Shown here: piece by piece, positions 1 through 10,970 of the stretch | How the letters are laid out: each line of letters begins with the position of its first letter | How positions within the stretch are numbered: the first letter of the stretch is position 1 | DNA from: Isoetes taiwanensis | Taxonomy: Eukaryota > Streptophyta > Lycopodiopsida > Isoetales > Isoetaceae | Direction: 5' to 3' | Assembly (NCBI GenBank): GCA_021234155.1 | Contig: JAJEKV010000014.1 | Span: forward strand, 6,527,563 to 6,591,562 | DNA length: 64,000 bases | Position numbers and translations under genes: made by a program | The notes under the pieces: generated by a model | Databases searched by the model: none | Told to the model about the DNA's origin: nothing | Seen by the model: only the letters and a program-made list of their open reading frames with translations

Positions 1-368
1 GTTTTCGGTTCCATTTCTGATTTTTGGTTCCCTTTCTTCATAAACAGCTCCTTATTGTGCAAGAGAATGAAGCTTGTTGCCATGCATTTGAGAGACTGGA
101 AACAGATAAGTAGTATTATTGCATTCTAATGCTTTATCATCACATTTTCTTCTGCATCAGGCTTTATTGAATGCAATTGAGGCACGCTTCACTGAGGCTT
201 TATTGATTCTAATGCTTTATTCTTCTGCATTAGGCACGCTCACTGAGGCCTGTGTTGTGCTACTATGAGGAGATGGGTTGCAACGGTCTTTCCAGCAAGT
301 TAACGAGCAAATATGAGGTACACTTTCTTCTTTTACATATATTGCCGTTTGGCACTTATATGTTTCAG

Positions 369-1010
369 GTTTGCAAGCATCAGATGGGCATGGCAATGAT
401 AAAAGATTTGCCCAGCAGGGATCAAAGTGGAGCCCTGAACAGATTGCAATTGTACAGAGTGTTGATCCTGTCTCTTTGTATATTTCTTCACAGGTAAGGT
501 CAGCAAAGTTTTAGTGGAATTTTCAAGTTGATCAAAATTATTTTATATCATTGTTTGGATCTTTGTTCGGTAACATATGCAGGGGATTATTAAATAGGCA
601 GAATATAGAACATCTGGAACCTTCCATAATTGACACCATTGTTAGGTATGAGACTTCTCGAAGTAATCTGATAGATGTAGCCAAGGGTAAATCATCCGTG
701 CACAGCCAATTTCATGCATATGAGGGGCTTAAGAATTATACATCCGGTCTAATTCACCTTGTAAAAATCGCAAGTATATTCTAACAGCTACTTTACATGC
801 TGAATATAGTATGTTAAACATGGTTACAATGTTTTGGCATGTCTGATCTAGGTCTTAAGCCACATATAACATACTACTACCAATGCGGGGACCTAAACAT
901 AGTTGCAATGAGTGAAATATTCAGCTTTACCACCTGGTGCTCAGTATGCCTGGCTAAAACGCGATCTGGAGGCTGTGGATAGATATTTAACTTCATGGAT
1001 GGTAGTTTCC
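369..1010 (+). pseudogene. exon-like remnants of an unrecognised gene
   Basis: Three short stretches read like exons. At 369-493 an AG acceptor precedes an open stretch containing SKWSPEQIAIVQSVDPVSLY and ends at CAG followed by GTAAGG. At 583-780 a second stretch follows a GCAG acceptor and contains LLNRQNIEHLEPSIIDTIVR, but its phase does not match the first donor. At 914-1010 a third contains SALPPGAQYAWLKRDLEAVD. I do not recognise the family. The phase mismatch and the absence of convincing exons afterwards suggest a decayed or partial gene. The splice-like borders and amino-acid composition are what I see; that the pieces belong to one gene is inference. Confidence 0.3.
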
Positions 1011-3045
1011 ATCTCCTGCCCTTGCTTCTATTTTTACTGATTTTTCTACAATCCAGAGCCTGATATTAGATGAACCCAATTGTGCCCTTCAAGAAAATTG
1101 GTATGAATAAAGCATTGACTCTATGCTCAAGGCTCTTGTAAATGCTTAGATGGAAGCTAGGTCCAGATTTTTCTGTAATACAAAAGTCAAGGATGCAAAA
1201 GAAGATCAGGAGGGATTAGATCCTTGCACTCCTAAATGATCATAAGAGGTCTTTAAAGATGATCATAGTAAGAATTGCAAATGGCCTGAACATGACTTAG
1301 ATTCTAAAAGTTGTGGCACGTTAGAATTGGATCCTGGAGAGACAAAGAAATGAATTATTAGGGCATTAAATTTTGAGGGAGTTCAAGCAAAAGAGCATGT
1401 TGCTATTGCAAAGCGATCTCTGGAAAAGACTCTATCGTAATAGATCTAGCAAAAGGTTCATTTAAGAAGAATAGTAAGTTGTAGGTAGAGAGCACCATGC
1501 ATATTCAAGCTACATGTCTCATTATGGAGAAAAAACATTTCTTTGTGGCATTATTGTGAGACGAATACTTTGATTCTATGGTGTAAGTTCTTGTTTGCCT
1601 TTTAAGAACAAATTTGCACTGCAATATGTAGTTTTGATTGGAACTACCAAATCACTTTTGTAACAACATGTCTGCATTATTTTTTTGCATTTACTCTTTG
1701 CTATAGCAATTGAGTTGGATAATGCATTTGCCTAGAGGTCATTTCATAAGTCAAGTCAGAATTTCATTTGGCGTGCATGATAATATATGTGGGTTCATGT
1801 GCAGCTACATATCAAGCTTTCTATTTCTACCAGAGCTTAATTATTGTGTGCTTCCTTTTATATAGAAAATGCTCAGATTTGGGCTCTGAAAATACACAAT
1901 TGGCTCAATCTATTAATTTTTAGGTTCCCATCTGATAGCTACATTTTGGAGCAAACACTATGCTCTTGAAGTTATTGAACTGTGCATGACAGTGAATTTT
2001 GCTATGCCGAGTGCAGCAGAAGAAAATATCTAGATGGCTTTTATGTCAATCTTTCCCAAGGGGAAACAGAAATCATGCACATTATGCAAAAGTAGTGACG
2101 ATCTTGCAAAATAATGACATGCTCACATGGCGAAAAAGATATGATTTGCACTTGGATTGCTTCCAGCTAAGGTCAGTGGTCAAGGGCAGGTTGAGGCTCA
2201 AGATACTCTCACTGCCAACTATGATTAAACAGGTTATTACGCCTTGATTCTAATTTACTACAAAATGGTGTGCAACATGTACAAATAAGATTTTCTTTAC
2301 GCTATGCGAGTGCATCAAAAGAAAAGGCGTTTCTTGTTTGATAGTTGTAATACTCGGGGCGACTTTTTATGTCATGGGTTTTTCATCGGTCCCCGAGGGA
2401 AATATGAATTGTGCACATCTTGAATCCGTGCAGGATAGCTGAAATGGAGTGACATCTAGAATTATTACTGCTATAACTACTCTCTTAAAGTCAAACTAAA
2501 GCATGGACATGTATTTTATGGCAATGGTTTCGTTGAAGCACAGGAAGCAATGGCTTTATTTGTTAGGCGCACTTCTATTTGATTCCTCAAGCCTGAGTGT
2601 AATCCTATGCTCTTTCTTTTTGTTTTCTTCTCTTCTATTATTGTTCTTGAAGGATGTCAACTGTACTTTCGATTGTGTAGATGGAATGTATATGAAACTT
2701 GATGTAAACTACCTTTGCTATGAAAGGAAAGAAATTTGAAGATTGCATAGATTGCATCAAAGTTGCAAAGGCTAATGCTTCATGATGTTAAATTTGTTGT
2801 CTAAGATCCTTATCATCATGATAATTGCAATTGAAAGTTACCAAGTTGTGGCACGTTCCATTTACCATTTAATCTCATTCAAAAGCCCTTTCCATCTTTT
2901 GGCTTATTTTTTGAAGACATGTTAATATTGTGAATAGAAGAATAGAAGCAAGTTAGATTTAGGCATATTTACACTTAATGGATTATGATTGGTATAAGTA
3001 TCTAACATGTATTGTGTACCACTAGCAACTCATGGGCAAGAATCA
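1011..3045. other. non-coding, degenerate AT-rich sequence
   Basis: No gene supported. Two stretches near 2000-2120 and 2290-2420 resemble each other loosely (both contain a TATGC-GAGTGCA start, a TTTTATGTCA core and a GGGAAA-GAA-TGCACAT end), as if a short segment was duplicated and diverged. The small open frames here have no recognisable family. Confidence 0.3.
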
Positions 3046-3076
3046 TAAAAAGATTATATGATTCTCAAAACCTTAT

Positions 3077-3170
3077 AAGTTGTATTTAAATATTAATCTC
3101 AATAAATAGAATATTATATAAGAAAAGTTGTATTTAAATATTAATCTCAATAAATAGAATATTATATAAG
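3077..3170. repeat. tandem duplication, 46-bp unit
   Basis: Two identical AT-rich 46-bp copies (3077-3122 and 3125-3170) lie 2 bp apart. The outer flanks also repeat: AATCATAAAAAGATTATATG occurs just before the first copy and just after the second. This points to a larger local duplication with internal loss. Confidence 0.8.
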
Positions 3171-3455
3171 AATCATAAAAAGATTATATGATTCTCAAAC
3201 CTCATAAGTTGTACATGTTAAGAGCACTCAATGTTAATGAAAGCTTTAAAAGACAACACTTGAGTCAACACACAAATTCACCTGCATGATATGACCATTC
3301 CAAAACTTAATCATTTATGTTCAAGTTTTAAGCTCAATAAATAAAACACTTTAAAAGGACAATATTCAACTTTAAGTTGGAATAAACAATTATATATGTC
3401 CAACTTGACATTCTCACTATATTTTTATTAATTTTGAACTTAATCCCAACGAAAA

Positions 3456-3483
3456 GCCCAGCAACGCTGGGCACTTTTTCTAG
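3456..3483 (+). mobile_element. Helitron 3' terminus
   Basis: A perfect hairpin GCCCAGC-AAC-GCTGGGC (3456-3472) is followed 7 bases later by CTAG (3480-3483) and then T. A short GC-rich palindrome a few bases before a CTRR end, with insertion next to T, is the established signature of plant Helitron 3' ends. The element body would lie to the left. I could not place its 5' TC end, so length and coding capacity are unknown; no Rep/helicase sequence is visible, which suggests a non-autonomous copy. Confidence 0.65.
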
Positions 3484-3635
3484 TATATTAATATTGGTAT
3501 GATATTATGTCTAATTCTATGCAATGTTTTCGTTTTTATAATTTGAGCACCTCTAGTTTAATAGATTTGTGAGGCTATGATACATCATCCATCATTAGAG
3601 TATTAGGTAATGTCTATATCTACATACACCATCCT

Positions 3636-3653
3636 TAAGGCCCCGAAGGGGCC
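3636..3653. repeat. short GC hairpin beside foldback element
   Basis: GGCCCCGAAGGGGCC forms a perfect 6-bp stem with a 3-base loop just outside the left arm of the foldback element. Function unknown. Confidence 0.4.
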
Positions 3654-3682
3654 AAAAATTTTTTTAGTTAACATAAACCATT

Positions 3683-4120
3683 AACACACAACTACCATTA
3701 ACATTATTAACACAAACCATTGCATTTAACACATTTAAATTAAAATCCCCCTTAAACCCCCTTTGGTTTGGGTGCATATTCACACGGGGGGTTATGTAGG
3801 GCAGCGAGAGCCCAAAAAATTTACAATACATGTACAAAATTAACACCATTGAGTACATTCTCTCAAACCTTATAGTATTTTGCAAACTTTAATATACAGT
3901 ATACAAAAACTTGTACATGCATACCCCACAAATGAGGATCGCTATGTACGGTCCAGATCTTGGAATAAAGGGCAAATATGCCCATCCGACAGCTCTCGTT
4001 GCTCGGAGTAACCCCCCGTGTGAATATGCACCCAAACCAAAGGAGGTTTAAGGGGGATTTTAATTTAAATGTGTTAAATGCAATGTTTGTGTTAATAATG
4101 TTAATGGTAGTTGTGTGTTG
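3683..4120. mobile_element. foldback / MITE-like inverted repeat, about 440 bp
   Basis: The left arm at 3683-3794 and the right arm at 4009-4120 are nearly perfect reverse complements over about 112 bp. The left arm begins AACACACAACTACC and the right arm ends GGTAGTTGTGTGTT; the inner ends are GGGGGGTTA and TAACCCCCC. The loop of about 215 bp keeps some weaker complementarity next to the arms (CAGCGAGAG against CTCTCGTTG). No transposase is encoded, and the small minus-strand open frame inside is an effect of the arm sequence. Target-site duplications are not clear, so the superfamily is unassigned. Confidence 0.7.
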
Positions 4121-4189
4121 AACAGAGCAACAAACTTAAAGTCCAACATCTTAACCAAAAACCATTGCCAACATGTTGAAATTTAGTAT

Positions 4190-4215
4190 TTTCTATTCTA
4201 TTCTATTCTATATTG
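4190..4215 (+). repeat. TTCTA microsatellite
   Basis: A short (TTCTA)n tract. It matches the tail of the LINE 3' ends at about 15.13 kb and 43.6 kb, but the diagnostic LINE tail sequence is not seen next to it. Confidence 0.5.
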
Positions 4216-4521
4216 ATGTAATTATTTTTGTTTTTTCTCTTTCTCTTTTATTTTCTCCACTTTCAAGGACCCCTCCTTTTTTCTTTTTTGGGTTGCCCCT
4301 AGGGGGGCAAACCCTTGTTTATGTGGGCTTTTGGGATATCCTAAGTATATGCTGGAATATACCTAGGATATCTTTGTGGATCTCAAACCCCGCTCTTACA
4401 CCAGTAAACTCTCGGCCGCCATTGTTCTTTGTCTTGGTGGTGTGGGAACTGTTAACAAACCGCCAAGCATTAGAGCGAGGTCCATAAGCTGGTGTGGGAA
4501 CTGGTGTTGGAAGCTGGTGCT

Positions 4522-6105
4522 GGTCTGGAGAGTTGCTAATGGCAGCATATGAATGCATCAGGGCGTTTCAGATTGCGGTTCATTACATCAAGAAGATTGC
4601 AGTTCCGGAGGATGACAAGACCCTGAATAGTCTTTCATAAGGTACACGAATAAAAATACGGTGTCATCAAATAAGTTGTGACTTGATCATTCATGATATC
4701 TCCTTGATGTTTTGTGTAGATATGCGATTTGGCGAACAGTCTTGCAATGCCTAATGAGCTTGAGGATTTTTCTCGATGTTCGCAACAATCTTGTTAAGGT
4801 TGCCTGGAGAAGGACTTACACTTTGTCTTTTGTGGCTACAAGAGAATATAAGAATATAGTTATGATTAATCATGTATTGTTCTTAACAGGGATTGTCTGG
4901 TGGATCAATCTATTTCACGCATGGCGAAGACCATCTTTAAGGAGTCGAAAGCTAAGGGCGATAGCGATGTAAGCATGCTATTGCTTTATTTTTTTTGGGA
5001 AGGCTGTGATATAATGTTGCCTTTAGTTTATCGATACATTTGTTTTGTTTTGTTGCTCCTCTCTTTAGTTGTCGATTGGGTACTTAAGAATTTACAAAGC
5101 GCCGTCGGTATTGGCAAGAATAAACTACTCAAAGATTGCAAAGCGAGCCTTTATGGTACCTTTTGATGCCATTATTATATACTATTATTGGGTCCACATT
5201 TGTAAGGCTACAATAATCCATATCTAAAATGGTGTTATTGCATCTATTGGAGATTATAATAATGGGCTCAAACATGGCCGTTAACTCAATAGCAGAGCAA
5301 CCAGCAGGTCTTCGGTTCAATACCAGCCAGTTCATCCTTAGATTGTAACATGGCATCAGAGCCAAGGTTGGCTGGTCTTAGGAATGTGCAAGTGCATCAA
5401 GATAGATAGCTTGAGTGATGTGTTTTAATCAAAGCGGGACATTGGAAAATACGAGATGTTAGCTTAATGTGGCTTGCAAGTTGAAGAACTCAAGTTTAAT
5501 ACCCAGCCCAGTTCCTAACCAAATTCTAGATGCTCAATCACTGTTTGGAGTGACTATTTGCCTATAATCATGGTAAAGTTTAACCAGAGAAGGAAAAAGT
5601 CATGCCTTATGTTAAGATCTTAAAGTTAATAATGAAATATTCTGACCTGTGCATCTTTTGAGAGTTATTTGCGCCCTTAGCCAGAACTTAAGAAAATGCT
5701 TGACCTGAAATTATTTCTAAGACGGTCTTGCTTAAGCAAAAGGGTAGGGTTGGGCACATCCATGCACATGGGTATTCTGACTATTTCACGTCCATCTTAT
5801 AAATTGTTCTTTTACTATTACCTCATAATAGAAGGACCGTCTACCTTTTTATTCACATTCACAGTTTTTATGCTACAGTTTACTTTGTGTACTGCCTGAT
5901 AGAGTAAAATTCAATGTGCTTGACAGGATGGAAGTTGGTGACAAGATCTTCTTTACAGTCATGTTTGACATGATCCCTCTTGGCCATACTACCAGGTAAA
6001 GGCTATTATGATTTCAGGAGCCTACCAGGATTTTAATCAAGCTAACCAACAAAACATCTTAACATAGTTGTTCTTACGTTTGTGATTGGGTTAAGTGGGG
6101 AATTA
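4522..6105 (+). repeat. direct segmental duplication, copy 1 (1584 bp)
   Basis: This segment is repeated at 7039-8620 with the same order, only scattered substitutions and short indels, offset about 2.5 kb. It holds exon-like pieces of one gene. Near 4527-4638 is SGELLMAAYECIRAFQIAVH; near 4885-4970 a piece contains CLVDQSISRMAKTIFKESKA; near 5070-5165 is WVLKNLQSAVGIGKNKLLK; and near 5926-5998 is MEVGDKIFFTVMFDMIPLGH followed by a GTAAAG donor. I do not recognise the family. Copy 1 leads into the terminal exon at 6199-7032, so this may be the original 3' half of the gene. Confidence 0.75.
5281..5370 (+). repeat. tRNA-like sequence abutting a primer-binding-site-like sequence
   Basis: TTAACTCAATAGCAGAGC resembles a pol III A box and GGTTCAATACC resembles a B box. 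They are followed at 5351-5370 by TGGCATCAGAGCCAAGGTT, which matches the reverse complement of the initiator tRNA-Met 3' end (TGGTATCAGAGCCAGG) with one substitution and one extra A. This looks like the junction of a tRNA-containing LTR (TRIM or SINE-derived) with its primer site. The same arrangement is in duplicate copy 2 (7799-7885). The remainder of such an element is not identified. Confidence 0.4.
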
Positions 6106-6198
6106 ATATGTATGCCAATGTGGGAACTCAGAAGAAGCAGAGAGGGCGGTCAACATTTCTAAAAGCCCCAGTGATATCATGGAATGCAATAATTGCAG

Positions 6199-7032
6199 GA
6201 CATTCCAACTACTGACAAATATGAAGAAGTTGATCATAGACATGAGGAAACACCATTGATTCAAGGCACAGCTATCAGAAAATCATTGCTAATTCCAGTA
6301 GGTGAACCGAGGTCCTCAATGATTAGTTCGTTGGCGCCTCGCCAGTCAATGCTCGGCCAGCAACCAAGAGCTTCAATTTCCTTAGGTCCACAACCAAGGA
6401 GATCTATTCCTTCTCAAAAAGGTGCTTTTGAAAGGGAGCCTGCTAATGCAAGCCTTTTTCAAGGAGCAGATGTGGATGCACCATCAAGCCCACAATTACA
6501 GGGAAATTATGATCTAGATAGAGAAGTGGCTGCCCCATCAGACCGACGACCAAGCAGGAAGATTCTGCTTCGAGACTCTTCTGAAATGCCACAGTCAAGC
6601 AAAGCTATGGATGCCGCTCATCAAAAGAAAGAAATTTTGAATCAAATTTTGCCTAGACCAAGTATCTCACCTTATAGTCCAAGCCTGCCTAAAGAAGATG
6701 ATGCTGATCGTCAAAGGAAAAAGTCATTGGAATGGATTTTGCCTAGGCCATCTTATCATGTAAGCCTAGGTGCTGAAGGAATGTCCCAATCTAGGCCCGA
6801 CATCGAACCCAGGACCTTCTCCATTGATCCTCCAAGTGGATACAAAATACAACTAGCCGGTAAGGGGCCTGCTTTTTATTCAGATCCTTACAGACGGTTC
6901 AGCTGCCCTCCAACTTGCTTTCGACCAAGTTACTTAACGGCTGAAATGTTGCGTTATATAAAAGCATATCAACATGCAAACTTTGATGCTTTAGATTCAA
7001 ATTCCTCGCATCCTCATTACAAAGCATTTTAA
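6199..7032 (+). CDS. terminal exon of an unrecognised protein gene
   Basis: The reading frame is open for 278 codons including the TAA stop. It begins after a good intron acceptor (AATTGCAG, AG at 6197-6198); there is no ATG at the start, so this is a 3' terminal exon. The product is polar and low in complexity at first, with ETPLIQGTAIRKSLLIP near its beginning. Then come serine/proline-rich repeats with two similar modules ending in QILPRPS and WILPRPS, and a more ordered end containing PYRRFSCPPTCFRPSYL. The preceding exon in copy 1 ends in MIPLGHTTR. A cytoplasmic, probably phosphorylated tail of a larger protein is plausible but inferred. The exon occurs once, between the two duplicated segments, and its stop lies only 6 bp before copy 2. 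Confidence 0.5.
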   Translation, partial: DIPTTDKYEEVDHRHEETPLIQGTAIRKSLLIPVGEPRSSMISSLAPRQSMLGQQPRASISLGPQPRRSIPSQKGAFEREPANASLFQGADVDAPSSPQLQGNYDLDREVAAPSDRRPSRKILLRDSSEMPQSSKAMDAAHQKKEILNQILPRPSISPYSPSLPKEDDADRQRKKSLEWILPRPSYHVSLGAEGMSQSRPDIEPRTFSIDPPSGYKIQLAGKGPAFYSDPYRRFSCPPTCFRPSYLTAEMLRYIKAYQHANFDALDSNSSHPHYKAF

Positions 7033-7038
7033 TGGAGA

Positions 7039-8620
7039 GGTCTGGAGAGTTGCTAATGGCAGCATATGAATGCATCAGGGCGCTTCAGATTGCGGTTCAT
7101 TACATCAAAAAGATTGCAGCTCCGGAGGATGACAAGACCCCGAATAGTCTTTCATAAGGTACACGAATAAAAATACGGTGTCATCAAATAAGTTGTGACT
7201 TGATCATTCATGATATCTCCTTGATGTTTTGTGTAGATATGCGATTTGGCGAACAGTCTTGCAATGCCTAATGAGCTTGAGGATTTTTCCCGATGTTCGC
7301 AATGATCTTGTTAAGGTTGCCTGGAGAAGGACTTACACTTTGTCTTTTGTGGCTACAAGAGAATATAAGAATATAGTTATGATTAATCATGTATTGTTCT
7401 TAACAGGGATTGTCTGGTGGATCAATCTAGTTCATGCATGGCGAAGACCATCTTTAAGGAGTCGAAAGCTAAGGACGGCCAACAGTGTAAGCATGCTATT
7501 GCTTTATTTTATGGAAGCTGTGATATAATGTTGCCTTTAATTTATCTGATACATTTGTTTTGTTTTGTTGCTACTCTCTTTAGTTGTCTGATTGGGTACT
7601 TAAGAATTTACAAGCGCAAATCAGTATTGGCAAGAATAAACTACTCAAAGATTGCAAACGAGCCTTTCTGGTACCTTTTGATGCCATTATTATATACTAT
7701 TATTGGGTCCACACACGTAAGGCTACAACAATCCATATCTAAAATGGTGTTATTGCATCTATTGGAGATTATAATAATGGGCTCAAACATGGCCGTTAAC
7801 TCAATAGCGAGCAACCCAGTAGTCTTGGTTCAATACCAGGCCCGTTAAGTCCTTAGATTGTAACATGGCATCAGAGCCAAGGTTGGCTGGTCTTAGGAAT
7901 GTGCAAGTGCATCAAGATAGATAGCTTGAGTGATGTGTTTTAATCAAAGCGGGACATTGGAAAATACGAGATGTTAGCTTAATGTGGCTTGCAAGTTGAA
8001 GAACTCAAGTTTAATACCCAGCCCAGTTCCTAACCAAATTCTACATGCTCAATCACTGTTTGGAGTGACTATTTGCCTAAAATCATGGTGGAGTTTAACC
8101 AGAGTAGGAAAAAGTCATGCCTTATGTTAAGATCTTAAAGTTAATAATGAAATATTCTGACCTGTGCATCTTTTGAGAGTTATTTGCGCCCTTAGCCAGA
8201 ACTTAAGAAAATGCTTGACCTGAAATTATTTCTAAGACGGTCTTGCTTAAGCAAAAGGGTAGGGTTGGGCACATCCATGCACATGGGTTTTCTGACTATT
8301 TCACGTCCATCTTATAAATTGTTCTTTTACTATTACCTCATAATAGAAGGACTGTCTACCTTTTTATTCACATTCAGAGTTTTTATGCTACAGTTTACTT
8401 TGTGTACTGTTTGATAGAGTAAAATTCAACGTGCTTGACAGGATGGAAGTTGGTGACAAGATCTTCTTTACAGTCATGTTTGACATGATCCCTCTTGGCC
8501 ATACTGTTAGGTAAAGGCTATTATGATTTCAGGTGCCTACCAGGATTTTAATCAAGCTAACCAACAAAACATCTTAACATAGTTGTTCTTACGTTTGTGA
8601 TTGGGTTAAGTGGGGAATTA
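7039..8620 (+). repeat. direct segmental duplication, copy 2 (1582 bp)
   Basis: This is the second copy of the 4522-6105 segment. It starts abruptly 6 bp after the stop codon of the terminal exon and ends at GGGGAATTA, the same base as copy 1. Differences are few (for example GCTCCG for GTTCCG near the start, and small indels around 7480-7620). It carries the same exon-like blocks but is followed by unrelated DNA, not by a terminal exon, so this copy cannot make the same C-terminus. The tRNA-like and primer-site-like junction is retained at 7799-7885. Confidence 0.75.
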
Positions 8621-8859
8621 GACTGAGTGGAAATTATCCATCTTCAAATGTGCTTCCAGCACATATAGATGGAACTTGCCAGCTTTTGTTCAAATCCGTT
8701 AAAAGAACTTTTTCCCATTTCTCTGAATGATGAGAGATTGTTGAGGCTATTGCGGTTAAATGGTATTTGAACATGGCTCTTCGAAGGATGTAAAGATAGT
8801 AATGTTTTGTCGTCTTTTTTCATTGAATTTATGTGTTCAATTCTATTAAAAGTTCATGA

Positions 8860-9345
8860 AAGTATAAGTATGCCATTGAAGGAGTCTAATTATTACTTAA
8901 ATTGTCCATGGCACAAGGAAGCTGGAATGGCAGTACAGTGCTTTGAAGACATGTATCTATGTGGTCTTATTCCAAATGGGACAGCATATATGGTGGTATA
9001 CTTACTGCATTGCGTCAAGTGGGTTTTGTCAATGAAGCCCTTTGGTACTTTCAGACTATGAAAGAGTACGGTTGATTAACTCCTGATATGCATCATATTA
9101 TCTGAATGGTGGACGCTTTGGGTCATGCAGGACTTTTTGATAAAGCCAAAGGACTTTTTGATAAAGCCAAAGACTTAATCAGGAAGGGTGCCCAACCAGA
9201 TACTTACTTGTGGATGACATTGCATTGTGCTTGCAGATTGCATTACAATGTTGACCTGGGAAAGCTCCTTCCTATGTAGATCCTTCTCATGCTCCGGCAT
9301 ATGTGCTTATGTCAAATATTTATGCTGGCATTCATCTAGGTAGAT
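8860..9345 (+). pseudogene. PPR protein (E-domain class) remnant
   Basis: Read across frames this is the C-terminal part of a plant-combinatorial PPR protein. Recognisable blocks in order are AVQCFEDMYLCGLIPNG, then GFVNEALWYFQTMKEYG, MHHII, MVDALGHAGLFDKAK, DLIRKGAQPDTYLW, and HAPAYVLMSNIYAG, which is the start of an E-type domain. PPR proteins bind organellar RNA; E-class members act in RNA editing. This copy is dead: the blocks lie in different frames, there are stops between them, and a 22-bp segment (GACTTTTTGATAAAGCCAAAG) is tandemly duplicated at about 9130-9172. No upstream PPR repeats or start remain. Confidence 0.75.
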
Positions 9346-9424
9346 GTGTAGGAAAGTGCTAAACAACCTAAACAATATATATGTTTGTCAGTTCCATATT
9401 ATAAATATACTGAACAATCCAAGG

Positions 9425-9974
9425 CATTAGGGATTTTTTGAGATCATAAAAGGGCCTTCTAAGAACTGCTGACTAAGCTATATGAACTACCAATCAGAAA
9501 ACAGAACTGGTAATCCAGTCAGCAAAACAGTTATAACTAACTCACTGGATCACATTTTCTAGCATAAGTGTTGATAGGAAAGTCCAAATGAGCTCTTGTT
9601 TGGTGCAATAGATAGATCTCATTGAGATCTTTCCAACCTTGGGTGGTTTGCATATCTTTTAGCCCCGTAGGATAGTAAAAAATGGTAAAAACCATATTTT
9701 TTGGAGTTTTGACAATCATAAGTGGTTAAAATATGTGCAAAGCACCTAAGATTAGAAAGATCTCAACGAGATCTATCTATTGCACTAAACGAGAGCTCAT
9801 TTATACTTTTCTATCAATAGTTATGCTAGAAAATGTGATTCAGTGAGTTAGTTATAACAGTTTTGCTGACTGGACCCGTCAGGCTCTGATTTCTGATTGG
9901 TAGTTCATTTATCTTCATTTGGCTTAGTTGGCATGTTTTGAAGGCCCTTTTTTAATCTCAAAAAAACCCTAATG
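9425..9974. mobile_element. 550-bp foldback element (full-length hairpin)
   Basis: The two halves are reverse complements over almost their whole length. The left end is CATTAGGGATTTTTTGAGAT and the right end ATCTCAAAAAAACCCTAATG. Internal landmarks such as GAACTACCAATCAGAAA, TAACTAACTCACTG, ATTTTCTAGCATAA and ATAGATAGATCTC are mirrored. The turn is near 9690. Divergence between the arms is modest, so a transcript would fold into a long imperfect hairpin. No coding capacity is visible. Superfamily is not assignable because no clear target duplication flanks it. Confidence 0.7.
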
Positions 9975-10336
9975 TCTCGATGAGCCAAATATGCTTGCAA
10001 AGATACAATTCCCAATTTTAATGTAAATGATACATAACTATATCCAGTATAGCAATTAAGCTGGCTCCAGTTCTGCAAAGTTGGGCAGTACAGAAGTCTT
10101 TTCATGGAACAAACTTCAGGTGTATTTGTATATTGGATCCTAAGCTTTCCGAAGGTCATGAATTGCACCCTAGATAGTTATGAAGTAATGGTTAACGTGT
10201 TAATAGTATTTAAGTGCATGGTTATGTTCTTTTAGAATCCTTTTAGGCAGTTCTTTCTTTACTTATAATAATAAGATTTATTAACGTTCAATAAAGACCT
10301 GTAGGCCATGGGACAACTCTTACAGTTTTACATCTA

Positions 10337-10621
10337 CTATGTATTGATAAGAGTATCTTTTTCGCTACAGTCAATGCTCTCAAGGAGCTCTCTAATAAAT
10401 TTTGCAACTTGACATATTGTAGAGTATTTTTGGAAAAGAGTTGTCAAGTTCTCGTGTACCCAATCTACTTGGGAGTACTTTTGCCGAAGTGAATGGAACC
10501 GAGGACAATGGAATATTATATGTGATTCTGTTTTTATATCATGCCTGCATCTGCATATCCTTTCTTCCCTAGGAAGCCCGGACCATCTCCCAGTTTCAAT
10601 CATAAGATGATGTGAACCCAT
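10337..10621 (-). pseudogene. LINE reverse transcriptase C-terminal fragment
   Basis: The minus-strand product contains HLMIETGRW, LPREERICRCR and HIIFHCPRFHSLR. This H-IE-GR ... ERIC ... H-x-x-x-x-CP pattern is typical of the region after the reverse transcriptase domain in non-LTR retrotransposons. The usual C-x2-C before the histidine is altered here (C-R-C). The frame upstream is closed by a stop just before the fragment, and no reverse transcriptase core is found nearby, so it is a 5'-truncated, decayed LINE. Confidence 0.6.
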
Positions 10622-10947
10622 GCGTATTCAAGCTACTGCTTGTACCATTCTGGGGTAGATGTTCTTATGACTCATGTTTTGCTTTCGGATTAAAGCCTGC
10701 CAAATAATATATGAACTTTTTCTTATCACAGAACACAATGCATCGCTCAAATGCTTTTTTTTTTATAAAATTTTTACCAAAAGCAGCCATCGTAAGATGC
10801 AATCGATTCAGCCAAACATTTAAGGAGGAGTTAGTGATGCAAATGGGTACCATCATCTTCACAAAATGACAATGTTCTAAAATAGCAATTTTGATTGATT
10901 ATAAAAACATAACTTTCAAGTATGATTTAAGCCACCTCAACCTCCGG

Positions 10948-10970
10948 GCACGGAGGGCAACCCTCCGTGC
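10948..10970. repeat. perfect 10-bp-stem GC hairpin
   Basis: GCACGGAGGG and CCCTCCGTGC are exact reverse complements with a CAA loop. There is no CTRR motif at the right distance on either strand, so a Helitron end is not supported. Role unknown. Confidence 0.5.

Noticed and set aside
10948-10970. Hairpin considered as a Helitron end
   Set aside because: No CTRR motif at the expected distance on either strand.
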